From Chitinophaga sp. S165 (lineage in GTDB: Bacteria; Bacteroidota; Bacteroidia; Chitinophagales; Chitinophagaceae): a DNA stretch of 64,000 nucleotides. Below the pieces are notes generated by a model. That model did not search any database. It saw nothing but the letters and a program-made list of their open reading frames with translations, and was not told the DNA's origin. The DNA is taken from assembly GCF_003182155.1 (NCBI RefSeq), contig NZ_QGTG01000014.1, forward strand, positions 1-64,000, written 5' to 3'. Position 1 is the first letter of the stretch; each line of letters starts with the position of its first letter. The position numbers were made by a program, and so were the translations under genes. Positions 42,582 through 51,293 of this stretch are shown piece after piece.

Positions 42582-43358
42582 CTATACCCTCTCTGCTATC
42601 ATCACTACTGCATTCATCTGATCCCTATATCGGTTAAACACCCTCCTCATTGCGAGTATACGCTTCCTCGCCTCTGCATGCGTCAGGATGTTAAACCCTA
42701 TCTTCAACGCTCTCAGCAACCCTTCATCACTAACTATACGTCCAGGTTCCAGCAAATGCATCGAATGTTTCAAAATAGCCTTCACCTCAAATCCATTCTC
42801 TTCTAATAACTGTTGCCATTCAATAGCCGTCAGCGGACGTGCATTCACTTTAGTAACCAATGCCAGCTCCCTTTGAATATCTGCTTTCGCAGTCGGTTCA
42901 ATGGCATTATCGATCAGGCCTAACTCATGAATGGCATACAGCCCTCCTTTTCGAAGGATTCTGGCCGCTTCCCGGATAATCTCAACCTTTCTATGATCGG
43001 CATGCATGGTCAGCATCGCTTCTCCATACACTTTATCTTTACTCTCAGCAGGAAGCCCAGTAGATACTGCATTGGCATGCATAAAACAGACATCTTCACC
43101 CTTGATACGCTTGCTTAAGGAATGCACTGCTGCTTCGTCCAGCTCTATGCCAATATATGATCTAGGATTTTTCTTGAGTGTTAACGCAGCAGCAAATCCC
43201 ATCCCCGGGGCAAATTCAACAACATGATCTCTTTCCGTGATATTCAGGTTTTCCAGTAGTCGAAGGGTGAGTTCCTTTCCTCCGGGACGTAAGACCCTCT
43301 TGCCCATTTTGGCTAACAGCCAATGCCCGGACATCTTCTCAATCTGTGTCTTTTCCAT
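42582..43358 (-). CDS. Class I SAM-dependent methyltransferase
   Basis: 258 residues. The Rossmann-like SAM site is visible in VVEFAPGMGFAAALTLKK (motif I, about 41-58), then YIGIELDEAAVHSL (motif II Glu) and VYGEAMLTMHADHRK with ARILRKGGLYAIHELG (post-I to motif III). It resembles UbiE/Methyltransf_11-type small-molecule enzymes. There is no hint of the substrate. It stands alone between two tRNA-Ser remnants (42338-42492 and 43664-43768), so it seems to be the only cargo of that small segment. Confidence 0.85.
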   Translation of the reverse strand: MEKTQIEKMSGHWLLAKMGKRVLRPGGKELTLRLLENLNITERDHVVEFAPGMGFAAALTLKKNPRSYIGIELDEAAVHSLSKRIKGEDVCFMHANAVSTGLPAESKDKVYGEAMLTMHADHRKVEIIREAARILRKGGLYAIHELGLIDNAIEPTAKADIQRELALVTKVNARPLTAIEWQQLLEENGFEVKAILKHSMHLLEPGRIVSDEGLLRALKIGFNILTHAEARKRILAMRRVFNRYRDQMNAVVMIAERV

Positions 43359-43663
43359 TTGCCAATTTTATAAGGTTAATTGGATATGTATTTTGAAATA
43401 AAGGTAAGTGAATTTCCAATAAAAGACAAAAAGGTATTTTATAGGTTTGGTACATAAAAAACGATGACCGTACGGATCTTCACTTGGTATAACACTGGTA
43501 ATATATATCACAGCTATTTTGACCTTTGTTCTGATAATAACTATCCATGTAGACCCTTACACCCAAAATACTATGTAAGCGGTCCTTCAAATTTATTTTA
43601 TTAACGAAGTTCAGAATTACAGATAATTATCTGCAAACCGGTTTGAACTTTGTTCCCGGCAGC

Positions 43664-43768
43664 CCGCCGAGAAATTCTAAGCAACTGGGAAAATTTTCAG
43701 AAGCCTTCTGATGATATCAGGAGGCTTTTTGTTTATGCGGCAGTATTTGATTCAATGATGTTGAGTGT
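43664..43768 (+). pseudogene. Decayed tRNA-Ser terminator copy (copy C)
   Basis: CCGCCGAGAAATTCTAAGC... with the hairpin AGAAGCCTTCTGATGATATCAGGAGGCTTTTT repeats the pattern of copies A and B with more point changes, and ends GCGGCAGTATTTGATTCAATGATGTTGAG, a decayed tRNA middle. The 30 bases before it (GTTTGAACTTTGTTCCCGGC) also match those before copy B. It lies directly beside the end of the LanM gene. Confidence 0.75.
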
Positions 43769-43771
43769 CAA

Positions 43772-46681
43772 TCAACCAAACCAAAGCATGGATTTTACGC
43801 GGTCAGGATTAGCGGCACGCATCAGTCCAAATGCCAGACCTGCACTACCGGTGAATAGCGCCGGCATTAAATTGGAGTAATGACTTTCGGGTGAATGCCG
43901 TGAAATAATACGGGTGGCCTGATTTATATGTTCGCTCAACATTTCACCGGGATGATATTCCTTAATTTTTAACAGGGCATCTAATGCACCCGCTGTTCCA
44001 CAACACAATCCGGGAGCAGCTTCTTTCAAAATATCAGTATGCCCTGCACACAGAGCATTATGTGAATAAACATCTGAAAACGGAGTGCCTATAGCTTGCG
44101 AAACCGCCAGTCTGGCCAGTAAACCGCCGCTTCGGCCATTGCACCAGGCCCAGGTAGTTTTTTGTTCGTCCTTCATCCCGTCAACTCTTGCATCAATCCA
44201 TCCATTTTCTTCCACACTCCAGAAAGAATTGTCGTATTCCATTGCGCCTAGTAATGTGTTCTTTGCTTTTGTATCTCCTGACAATTCATACCAACGGGCG
44301 AGTGCCATAGCCATTCCGGATGTACCGTGACTTACATTAGGCAAAGAATTGCCATCAAGCACCTTCCAGCAATTCCCATGATGATGTACAACAGACCTCT
44401 TGATCAGCGATTGTGCTGTATCTTCTATAATTGATTCCAACAAAGGCCCGGGGCATCTCTTGTACAATGCTATCATCGAAAGAAGGAAACCAGAACGTCC
44501 ATGCAACACTTCATCCAGCTCCTCTTTTTCAAATACTGCCTTATAGTGCTTCAACGCTAAATTTATTGCAAGCCGGATGATTTCCGGGTCATTGACAGCA
44601 TCCCCAATTCTGACAATTGCGTAAATAACTCCACCTAAACCTCTGGCCAATCCACCGCCTCTTGCTACACTAACAGGCGTATTCCCTTTTCTAAAGGGTT
44701 CAATCACCTTTTTTGCGATACTCATCCACTCTTCATTACCTGCAAGCCGGCCTGCTTCTGCAATGACAACTGCAGTTCCCATTCCACCGTCATAAAGAGC
44801 TTCCGGGTCAGCATGTACCATTGTGCATCCATAACCAGGAGCATAAGACGTGTAGGTCCATAATGGCGCTTCATCTTTCCAGATGGTCGCCGCTACAATT
44901 GCCCGGATGATCTCAAAAGCTTTGTCTGTTTGCTGGCCAGATTCGAAAGGCCTACTATTTAACTCAAAGAGTGATTTTGTGCGATCTGCAATTTTTTCTT
45001 TAATTGTGACTACCTGCAACTCCAACTCTCTGTTATTGATGCTTTCCAAACGTCGTTTCGCCATCGCGAGAGGAGAAAACATCAAAGGAGTTTCGTAGGC
45101 CTCCTCACTTTCTGCGATCACTTCGAACCGGGGTATATCACCATTCATGATCGAATCGACTTCATGTATTTCAATGTTGCCGATATCATCTATTCTCAGC
45201 TTTCCGAGTATCTGCAAATCTTCGATTATTTTCTGCTTCCGTTTTTCATGTGACTTAAGCAGCTGGATACTGATCGACCGCGTAAATACAATGCCATATT
45301 GCACAGTAGGCCTCACCAGCAGGCGCAGCTTCAAATGGCGCAGTTGTTCCAAAAGTAAATCCTTGTATATAATATCCTGCTTTTTTTTGAGCAGAAAATG
45401 ATAGGCCGCTCGAAAACCTTTTTCAATTTCAGATAAGTAATCGCCGGGCAATTGCAGAACATGATCCAGTGTTGGCAAATTAGGAAAAGAAGATGCGATA
45501 AATGTTTTTTCCAGCATCTGAAGATTATCAGATCCCCTGCCGCACACAACATAGTCTTTCATAGGTTCGCTACCGGAAGAATATAATGCGCCTGAAATAT
45601 AGTCTATAGACTTCCTGCCATCTTTATCTAACTGGCTGAAAATTGCATGCGGCAACATACCGATATCCATTACAGATGCACTTGAATCAATATTCTCAAG
45701 GGAAATGCTCCTATCCAACTTCAATCTTCTTTCACCTGTTTCTGAATTCCTCAATAAGCATCTGAACAGTGGTTCTGCATCAATTACCACAGGGCTATCC
45801 TTTCGTACAATGATATTTTCATGATGTAAATCGTAAGTTCCGAAGGCATGAGCAACTGCTAAAATCGCTCCATACTTTTCGTAACAGAGTGCCACTTCCT
45901 GGCGATGATCACAAGTTCCTGGCTCAACAAACTCCATAAACCCATAACCGTCAAAATTCAGGACTTTTGGTAAGAAGTAATCGTACTCCAATCCACTGGT
46001 TATTAAATAGCTTAAAATATAGTTCCAGCCGAACTCACCATCCAGTGACCGGGGCTTATAAACTAGTTTTATAGGTCCAAAATCCAAAATGGCGGCTGTC
46101 CTTCCCTGATCATGCGAATCAGATATTCCAAAATCTACAGACTTTACTTTATCTAATGAAAGAAGGCTGGAACCGAAAAAACGATTCATTTCGTCAGCAT
46201 GTAAAATCATCCTGCTGAAGAACTCATCAATCACAGCAGTCCAGTTTTTCAAAGCAAGCGTTAGCAGGCGGTTTAATTCGGGATAAGGGCCACATCCGGA
46301 AAGAAAATTCTGCTCACTTTCCCAATGAATATATTCATCCAAAATATCTCTCGACCCTCCTGTTATGCAGTCGCCGGGACGACTATCACCTGGCCTCCAG
46401 TACGGATAAACAGCTAAGAAATAACTGGAATAGCGCTGAATAAGCAGGTTATTTGTCAGCCTGGCAATTATTTTACCATACCATTCCACAAGATCATCAA
46501 ATACGCTATCCTGTATGTATATCTTCTTTTCGCTGATTAGTTTTTCTAATGCGCGTACGGCCTGCAAACGCAATGGCTCAGTTAATTCGGGTATTGCGGG
46601 CTCATTGTTTATATGAGATGCGATGCTGACATCATAGACCATTTCATTTTCAATGTTCTTTTTATCAATAACGGCGCTCAT
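43772..46681 (-). CDS. Class II lanthipeptide synthetase LanM (CCG/ProcM-type)
   Basis: 969 residues. The N-terminal DUF4135 dehydratase domain (about 110-560) has VYKPRSLD (208-215), YDLHHENII (283-291) and VVIDAEPL (298-305), the kinase-like ATP and Mg sites that phosphorylate Ser/Thr before elimination. The C-terminal LanC-like cyclase (about 600-969) has HGRSGF, the active-site region SHGTSGMA (His785) and zinc ligands Cys847 (AWCNGRSG) and Cys893-Cys894 (LCCGTAG). In most LanC domains the last ligand is His, so this enzyme has a Cys3 zinc site as in ProcM-like enzymes, which accept many substrates. The precursor gene lies 81 bases upstream on the same strand. It makes lanthionine rings in the cytoplasm. 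Confidence 0.93.
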   Translation of the reverse strand: MSAVIDKKNIENEMVYDVSIASHINNEPAIPELTEPLRLQAVRALEKLISEKKIYIQDSVFDDLVEWYGKIIARLTNNLLIQRYSSYFLAVYPYWRPGDSRPGDCITGGSRDILDEYIHWESEQNFLSGCGPYPELNRLLTLALKNWTAVIDEFFSRMILHADEMNRFFGSSLLSLDKVKSVDFGISDSHDQGRTAAILDFGPIKLVYKPRSLDGEFGWNYILSYLITSGLEYDYFLPKVLNFDGYGFMEFVEPGTCDHRQEVALCYEKYGAILAVAHAFGTYDLHHENIIVRKDSPVVIDAEPLFRCLLRNSETGERRLKLDRSISLENIDSSASVMDIGMLPHAIFSQLDKDGRKSIDYISGALYSSGSEPMKDYVVCGRGSDNLQMLEKTFIASSFPNLPTLDHVLQLPGDYLSEIEKGFRAAYHFLLKKKQDIIYKDLLLEQLRHLKLRLLVRPTVQYGIVFTRSISIQLLKSHEKRKQKIIEDLQILGKLRIDDIGNIEIHEVDSIMNGDIPRFEVIAESEEAYETPLMFSPLAMAKRRLESINNRELELQVVTIKEKIADRTKSLFELNSRPFESGQQTDKAFEIIRAIVAATIWKDEAPLWTYTSYAPGYGCTMVHADPEALYDGGMGTAVVIAEAGRLAGNEEWMSIAKKVIEPFRKGNTPVSVARGGGLARGLGGVIYAIVRIGDAVNDPEIIRLAINLALKHYKAVFEKEELDEVLHGRSGFLLSMIALYKRCPGPLLESIIEDTAQSLIKRSVVHHHGNCWKVLDGNSLPNVSHGTSGMAMALARWYELSGDTKAKNTLLGAMEYDNSFWSVEENGWIDARVDGMKDEQKTTWAWCNGRSGGLLARLAVSQAIGTPFSDVYSHNALCAGHTDILKEAAPGLCCGTAGALDALLKIKEYHPGEMLSEHINQATRIISRHSPESHYSNLMPALFTGSAGLAFGLMRAANPDRVKSMLWFG

Positions 46682-46762
46682 TGCTTTTGTTTTAAAATGA
46701 TATAAAATGATGGAAATGGCAGACCGGGTAAAAATACCAGGTCTGCTAATAAAAGCGATCCG

Positions 46763-47125
46763 TTATTTGTTTATCAGACAAATGAGCGACGCAAGTGATC
46801 CGAAACAGATAGGTGTCGTTACTGTACAAGTAGTACACCAGGTAGTACCGTTATCAGCCGAAGCAGATTGTAAAGATGCTGAAGACAAATCATTACCGCG
46901 GTAAGGAGGAATATTAATGTTGTATTCAGTAGCTGTATCCTGATGAACATTTATTTTCAAACCTGCTGGTATATCAATACCATAATCCTGTAATACTCCA
47001 GCTGGATCAGCGATGAATTTATTTCTAAAATATTCGTCTATACCGCATTCAATACGAATCTTGTCAAGATCTGAGATAGGAGAAGTCTTACTCCATTTGT
47101 TGGCTTTTAAATTTGAGATGGACAT
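46763..47125 (-). CDS. Lanthipeptide precursor with NHLP-type leader
   Basis: 120 residues. The leader (1 to about 88) contains a nitrile-hydratase-alpha-like segment: FRNKFIADPAGVLQDYGIDI (33-52) followed by PAGLKINVHQDTATEYNINI (53-72) and PP. The core (about 89-120) has Cys97, 100, 107 and 116 with many Thr and Ser residues (TTWCTTCTVTTPICFGS then LASLICLINK), ideal for Thr/Ser dehydration and lanthionine formation. No double-Gly cleavage motif precedes the core, so the cutting site is unknown. It is transcribed just before lanM. NHLP leaders are known from proteusins and from ProcA prochlorosin precursors, which ProcM modifies. The product structure is inference. Confidence 0.85.
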   Translation of the reverse strand: MSISNLKANKWSKTSPISDLDKIRIECGIDEYFRNKFIADPAGVLQDYGIDIPAGLKINVHQDTATEYNINIPPYRGNDLSSASLQSASADNGTTWCTTCTVTTPICFGSLASLICLINK

Positions 47126-47275
47126 TTTGTTTAGTTTTGATTTTTAATAATAAATTTTAACAAGGGAAGGGAATTACACGCATCTGGCGGAGGTCTTGCC
47201 GGTGCCCGAAGCGCCATTAAATACAACTGCTGATAACTCATATCGTGGCATTTAAACGGGTTAAATCGTACAATG

Positions 47276-47283
47276 CAAAAGTA
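47276..47283 (-). promoter_or_regulatory. TAnnTTTG -7 element facing the precursor gene
   Basis: The minus strand reads TACTTTTG, the Bacteroidota -7 consensus, placing transcription start near 47269 and leaving a leader of about 145 bases. No clear TTTG box at the normal distance is seen, as expected for a promoter that needs an activator. Confidence 0.5.
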
Positions 47284-47312
47284 GAAAGGCAGGTTACAAG
47301 TGTTAAGCGCAC

Positions 47313-47346
47313 ATCTACCTGTTTCCCAAAAACAGGTAGATCTACC
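47313..47346. promoter_or_regulatory. Overlapping palindromes, putative operator
   Basis: ATCTACCTGTTT (47313-47324) and AAACAGGTAGAT (47330-47341) are perfect inverse copies around CCCAA. The right arm shares the palindrome GGTAGATCTACC (47335-47346) with a further half-site, so ATCTACC(T/C)GTTT occurs twice in direct orientation and once inverted. The position, about 30-70 bases upstream of the -7 element of the precursor, suits an activator or repressor site. Confidence 0.6.
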
Positions 47347-47421
47347 CGTTTTAGAAAGCAATTAAATCATACGCTTTATCAGCTTTACGTGTACGTATTT
47401 TTACCTGCTTTTACACCTTTA

Positions 47422-47447
47422 AATACCTGAATAATATTTCAGGTATT
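47422..47447. promoter_or_regulatory. 10-bp inverted repeat, second possible operator
   Basis: AATACCTGAA (47422-47431) and TTCAGGTATT (47438-47447) are perfect inverse copies around 6 bases. ACCTG and CAGGT are shared with the upstream palindromes at 47313-47346, hinting at one regulator binding both. Confidence 0.5.
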
Positions 47448-47637
47448 ACCCCGCTTATCTAAGCTCTTCCCGATAGCTAATTTTACATACCGGAAATAGC
47501 CTGTTAAGTGTTAAATGAAGCGTTTTACCACTATGCCGGCTGCAATGAGACTGCAACCGGTATGCATTAAATTGGCCGCCATAATATGATTCAATCCATT
47601 ATCCTGATCATTATTTTTTCACCCTTAATTAACAAAT

Positions 47638-48363
47638 ATGCCTCATGAATTAAAAGAGTCCCTACCTTTAAACCTTATCGGAACAGTTGATTATCAAGCA
47701 TTCATATCCATGTGGTTATGCGCATTAAATGATAACAATGGAGAAAATGATCTCTCCAATTATTTTAAAAAGAATTGTGAACCGACCACCGCGATACTTT
47801 TTAACCTGGATGCCATTAAATACCTGGTATCATCAGAAGGAGTTGTTGCTATTAAAGCAAAATTCTGCATAGATAATCGGGATAAGGCTTCTCCTACGTT
47901 TAATATTATCCTGTTCGGGGTGGATAACAATGGCAGGGCCACTTCCGCTTATTATCTAGGTACGCCGACCACTAATAGTTATAGCACCTTGGCGGAAATC
48001 CAGGAATTCCCCCACTCTACTATCCCTTCTGCACTAGCTGCATCCTGGATAAAAAACTGGTTGCATAATAAAACCTATATTGTAAACGAAAAGTTCAGTA
48101 CCGTTTACGGATATCTGGAGGGATACACTTTTGAGATGATGGACTTTTTAGATGCCGTATTTGATGAACCTCTTAAGAGCAATGCATTGTGTGTTCATTT
48201 AGCCTTGCATGAATTTTACAAACCTGGTATTGCTGATATAAATGATAAGACTTTCACATTTGGTCTGGTATTACAGGGTATAGAGAACCCGGAAAATAAG
48301 TTTACACCATTCAATTCAGACAACCTGTACTACGACATATCTGCGCCAAGCCCTCCTTATTGA
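47638..48363 (+). CDS. Unknown protein beside the lanthipeptide genes
   Basis: 241 residues, soluble, with no signal peptide. It looks alpha+beta: ATSAYYLGTPTT and FIVTF-like strands alternate with helices, and there is a C-terminal low-complexity end (SAPSPPY). It has no family I can name. It reads away from the precursor gene across the shared control region, so it may be co-regulated. A role in lanthipeptide maturation or immunity is possible, but not supported by any motif. Confidence 0.55.
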   Translation: MPHELKESLPLNLIGTVDYQAFISMWLCALNDNNGENDLSNYFKKNCEPTTAILFNLDAIKYLVSSEGVVAIKAKFCIDNRDKASPTFNIILFGVDNNGRATSAYYLGTPTTNSYSTLAEIQEFPHSTIPSALAASWIKNWLHNKTYIVNEKFSTVYGYLEGYTFEMMDFLDAVFDEPLKSNALCVHLALHEFYKPGIADINDKTFTFGLVLQGIENPENKFTPFNSDNLYYDISAPSPPY

Positions 48364-48423
48364 TAGTAACACATTTTTAAACATTTGCCTTTCCTTAAAC
48401 TGGAAAGGCTTTAAACATTTTAT

Positions 48424-49071
48424 ATGTCTGTTATGCCTGACAACATCATAATCTACCTGGTGATGGTTCCTGAAACCATTGCCGTACTGGTAGGAGCCAT
48501 CCGTTTCAAAAAGTTGCAAGCTCCGTTACAAAATCTCTGGATACTGGTGTTATTTGGTTTTTCAACAGACTTACTATCGCGGGTGTTAATCTATTTCAAG
48601 ATACGTAACCTCTTTCTGATCTCACTCTATATACCTGTTGAATTTGGCTTACTGGCGAGTATTTACCACCATGAATTGAAAGGTAGCAGGGTTGCACAGA
48701 CCATTCCATTCCTTACCGCTGGTTTTGCCGGTTATGCGTTCTTTCAGATCATCACCGGAAAGTTACAGGGATTTAGCCGGGAAGAACGGTTCGTTGAAGG
48801 CTTTCTTATTTTAATATTTGTATTACAATATCTCTATCGCGTGATGAAGAAACTCAATATTTTCAATCTGGAATATGCGCCCATGTTCTGGCTTTCTACC
48901 GGCCTATTCATTTACTTCCCCTGCGATATCATAATCTTTATATTTAGTGAGTACATCTTTTCATCTTACTCCCGAACGTTCAACTTAGAACTATGGAATA
49001 TTCATGCCGTACTGACTATCATTCTTTATACTTTTTATACATTGACGCTATGGATAAGCCAAAAGAAATAG
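48424..49071 (+). CDS. Membrane protein with about seven helices
   Basis: 215 residues, very hydrophobic. Segments are visible at about 7-25, 37-56, 61-79, 88-106, 119-134, 148-170 and 190-210. There is no transporter signature. The start is chosen at the Met opening MSVMPDNIIIYLVMV. The 3' end overlaps the histidine kinase gene by 22 bases, so the two are translationally coupled. Such pairs can form a signal-receiving unit, the membrane protein sensing and the kinase relaying. It may also be an immunity-type membrane protein for the nearby lanthipeptide, a guess from position only. Confidence 0.6.
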   Translation: MSVMPDNIIIYLVMVPETIAVLVGAIRFKKLQAPLQNLWILVLFGFSTDLLSRVLIYFKIRNLFLISLYIPVEFGLLASIYHHELKGSRVAQTIPFLTAGFAGYAFFQIITGKLQGFSREERFVEGFLILIFVLQYLYRVMKKLNIFNLEYAPMFWLSTGLFIYFPCDIIIFIFSEYIFSSYSRTFNLELWNIHAVLTIILYTFYTLTLWISQKK

Positions 49072-49847
49072 AGTTAAAATACATGGTTTTCGGATGCATT
49101 ATGGTCATCCTCCTGCTGGCTATTTCCATCGTCATTTTCTTTATAGTATATCAGAAAAGATTGTTAGCCCAGCAGATAAAACTGCAATCAGTGCAGCACG
49201 AGTATCAGCGTGAGTTATTATCTTCCAGTATAGCTGCACAGGAAAAAGAACGTGTTCGCATAGGTCAGGACCTGCATGATGAAATAGGCTCTTCTCTGTC
49301 TACGATAAAGTTATTGATCAATCAATTACATTATGCTGACCCAGAAAAAAATCCGGTTATTGCCAATATAAGGGAGATATTAAGCAACACCATCCAGGAT
49401 GTAAAAAATATTTCGCTAAATCTTTATCCGTCAGTATTGACTAAATTTGGACTGGCAGAAGGCTTACAATACCTTGTTACCGTTTTGGCCCAGGCTTCTC
49501 CCATTATATTTTCATTAGAAGCAGATGATGTTACCGGACTAAATTATTCAGAAGAACTTGCGTTTTACCGGATAGCGCAGGAACTGTCTAATAATTCGAT
49601 CAAACATTCAGGTGCTACAAACGTCAGCATTAAGCTCTCACAGTCAACAACATTTATAGAATTATCAGTTAGTGACAATGGACAAGGATTTAACTATCCG
49701 GAGCTGAAAGGAAACGGGCAGAACGGCATTGGTCTCAAAAGTATAGAAGCACGTAAAGAAATGTTAAAGGCAGAAATGCGGATAGATTCATCTGCGGGGA
49801 ATGGCACTTGTATTGTGGTTAGACTACCACTATTAAAGACATTATAA
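49050..49847 (+). CDS. NarX-type sensor histidine kinase
   Basis: 265 residues from the ATG at 49050 (MDKPKEIEL), which fits the overlap with the preceding gene; the frame is open 19 codons further upstream. One N-terminal membrane segment (about 9-33) is followed by a coiled-coil linker. Next comes the HisKA_3 motif ERVRIGQDLHDEIGSS with the phosphorylated His at about residue 76. An HATPase domain follows (N-box ELSNNSIKHSGATN and G-box SDNGQGFN). It pairs with the NarL/LuxR response regulator encoded 10 bases downstream. It is a likely local regulator of the lanthipeptide segment; the stimulus is unknown. Confidence 0.9.
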   Translation: MDKPKEIELKYMVFGCIMVILLLAISIVIFFIVYQKRLLAQQIKLQSVQHEYQRELLSSSIAAQEKERVRIGQDLHDEIGSSLSTIKLLINQLHYADPEKNPVIANIREILSNTIQDVKNISLNLYPSVLTKFGLAEGLQYLVTVLAQASPIIFSLEADDVTGLNYSEELAFYRIAQELSNNSIKHSGATNVSIKLSQSTTFIELSVSDNGQGFNYPELKGNGQNGIGLKSIEARKEMLKAEMRIDSSAGNGTCIVVRLPLLKTL

Positions 49848-49857
49848 ATAAATACCT

Positions 49858-50520
49858 ATGACAGCTATCAGAATAGCCATCCTGGACGACCATAAACTCT
49901 TCAGACAGGGTATTATTACTATTTTGAAGACTTATCCTCAATTTCACATAATCATTGAAGCGGAGAGCTGTAAAGAGCTTTTAAATAAGATTGCTGTCCA
50001 GCAACCGGATATCATACTCATGGATATTGAAATGCCTGATACCGACGGCATGGAAAGCTGCAAACTGATATTACAACAATACCCACAAATGAAGATTATT
50101 GCATTGTCTATGCACTCTTCCCATCATTTCATCTTCCATATGATGAAATTGGGTGCCCGAAGCTATCTTAATAAAGATATCGATCAGGAGAGCCTGAAAT
50201 ATGCCATCGAAGAAGTTGCATCAAAGGGATTTCATTTTACGGAGAATATTGCGGAAGCAATGTTGAGGGGAATAAAGACGAAATCTCCACAAAAGCCTTA
50301 TCTAAATGGGAATGTACTCACTCCACGAGAGAAGGAAGTGCTCGTCTTAATTTGTAAAGGATTTACTAACAGTGAAATTGCTGCGAATCTATTTATAAGT
50401 ACCCGCACGGTAGAAGGCCACAGGCAACATCTTTTAGAAAAGATGGGCACTACGAATTCAGTGAGCCTTGCTGTTTTTGCTATTAAATCAGGGATTGTGA
50501 GCGCGGAAGAAATTGGATGA
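49858..50520 (+). CDS. NarL/LuxR-type response regulator
   Basis: 220 residues. The receiver domain (about 1-125) has the acidic pair Asp10-Asp11 and the phosphorylated Asp56 in LMDIEMPDTDG, followed by the Thr/Ser and Lys of the active site. The C-terminal LuxR helix-turn-helix (about 155-215) shows LTPREKEVLVLICKGFTN and the recognition segment STRTVEGHRQHLLEKM. Phosphorylation by the kinase encoded 10 bases upstream should dimerise it and allow DNA binding to inverted repeats, of which two stand before the precursor gene. That target assignment is inferred. Confidence 0.92.
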   Translation: MTAIRIAILDDHKLFRQGIITILKTYPQFHIIIEAESCKELLNKIAVQQPDIILMDIEMPDTDGMESCKLILQQYPQMKIIALSMHSSHHFIFHMMKLGARSYLNKDIDQESLKYAIEEVASKGFHFTENIAEAMLRGIKTKSPQKPYLNGNVLTPREKEVLVLICKGFTNSEIAANLFISTRTVEGHRQHLLEKMGTTNSVSLAVFAIKSGIVSAEEIG

Positions 50521-50558
50521 TACTTTGATAAATAGCATCATGAAATCACAGCTATTTT

Positions 50559-51104
50559 CTAATCCTCAGAAACGTTTTTCAATTTATGAAAGATAAAATT
50601 GTTCTTATCATCTACGTGCAAGAACTCACGATGGTTTTCACCCAGATCTGTCCGAATAAAATCGATCAGGTACCATGAATTAGGTTTGAATGCCAAAGGA
50701 TATATATCATATTGTTTTTGATATGAGTAGTCCGACCTGCTTTTCTTCGATATGCTTCCCCTGTACTTATAATTTACCACACTGATATCAAATATTCCCC
50801 AGGTTGAGTCGTTCTCCCAGTAATAATTTGCATTAGGCCGATCAAAAAAAATGAGATTCTTAATAAAACCTGGTCTATCAGAACTTTTCTTCAAAGTAAG
50901 ACTTTCTTTTAAATAAAACTCGTAAGGGATATTCTCTCGGGAAAAACTCTTTACCTCTAATTCATCAATTTTAATTCCATTTATCAGGGAAAAATTTGTT
51001 TCCAGACATTTACCGGTCATAGTGATTTGATAATCATTACGCTTTGTTTTACATGCGCAGATTGATAAGCTGCAAATAATAATGTAAAATGCTATAGTTT
51101 TCAT
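50559..51104 (-). CDS. Lipoprotein of unknown function
   Basis: 181 residues. A signal with lipobox (LSICAC) occupies residues 1-18, giving a lipoprotein with a polar mature part. Strands are interrupted by Tyr-rich segments (ANYYWENDSTWG, SDYSYQKQYDIYPL). No family is recognised. It is convergent with the response regulator gene, 38 bases apart, and divergent from the M13 peptidase gene. A lipoprotein could serve in immunity to the lanthipeptide (as LanI proteins do), which is a guess. Confidence 0.55.
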   Translation of the reverse strand: MKTIAFYIIICSLSICACKTKRNDYQITMTGKCLETNFSLINGIKIDELEVKSFSRENIPYEFYLKESLTLKKSSDRPGFIKNLIFFDRPNANYYWENDSTWGIFDISVVNYKYRGSISKKSRSDYSYQKQYDIYPLAFKPNSWYLIDFIRTDLGENHREFLHVDDKNNFIFHKLKNVSED

Positions 51105-51293
51105 GTTTTTCTAAATGATGCCAAACATTATATTCCTAGTAGCATAGGCTACTTTATCAGAAATATATTATTTTTTTCCTATTTAGCAAAAAACGCGGAT
51201 AGCGCAAATACAACTCTATATTTGACAAAGTATTAGATAGAAACGATATCTTTATTTATCATCCAACATCATTTTGCCATCAATCTAATCGAT

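Larger units (their letters stand above)
47126..47637. other. Control region upstream of the lanthipeptide precursor
   Basis: 512 bases without a gene between the precursor (leftward) and the unknown gene at 47638 (rightward). It holds a TAnnTTTG element facing the precursor and two inverted repeats, listed separately, so it is likely a shared control region. Confidence 0.7.

Noticed and set aside
35591..43768. CRISPR array from repeated segments after tRNA-Ser
   Set aside because: The copies are kilobases apart, of unequal length, and derived from a tRNA and its terminator.
49858..50520. Quorum-sensing LuxR protein
   Set aside because: It has a receiver domain with Asp56 and a kinase partner, so it is a NarL-type response regulator, not an autoinducer-binding LuxR.
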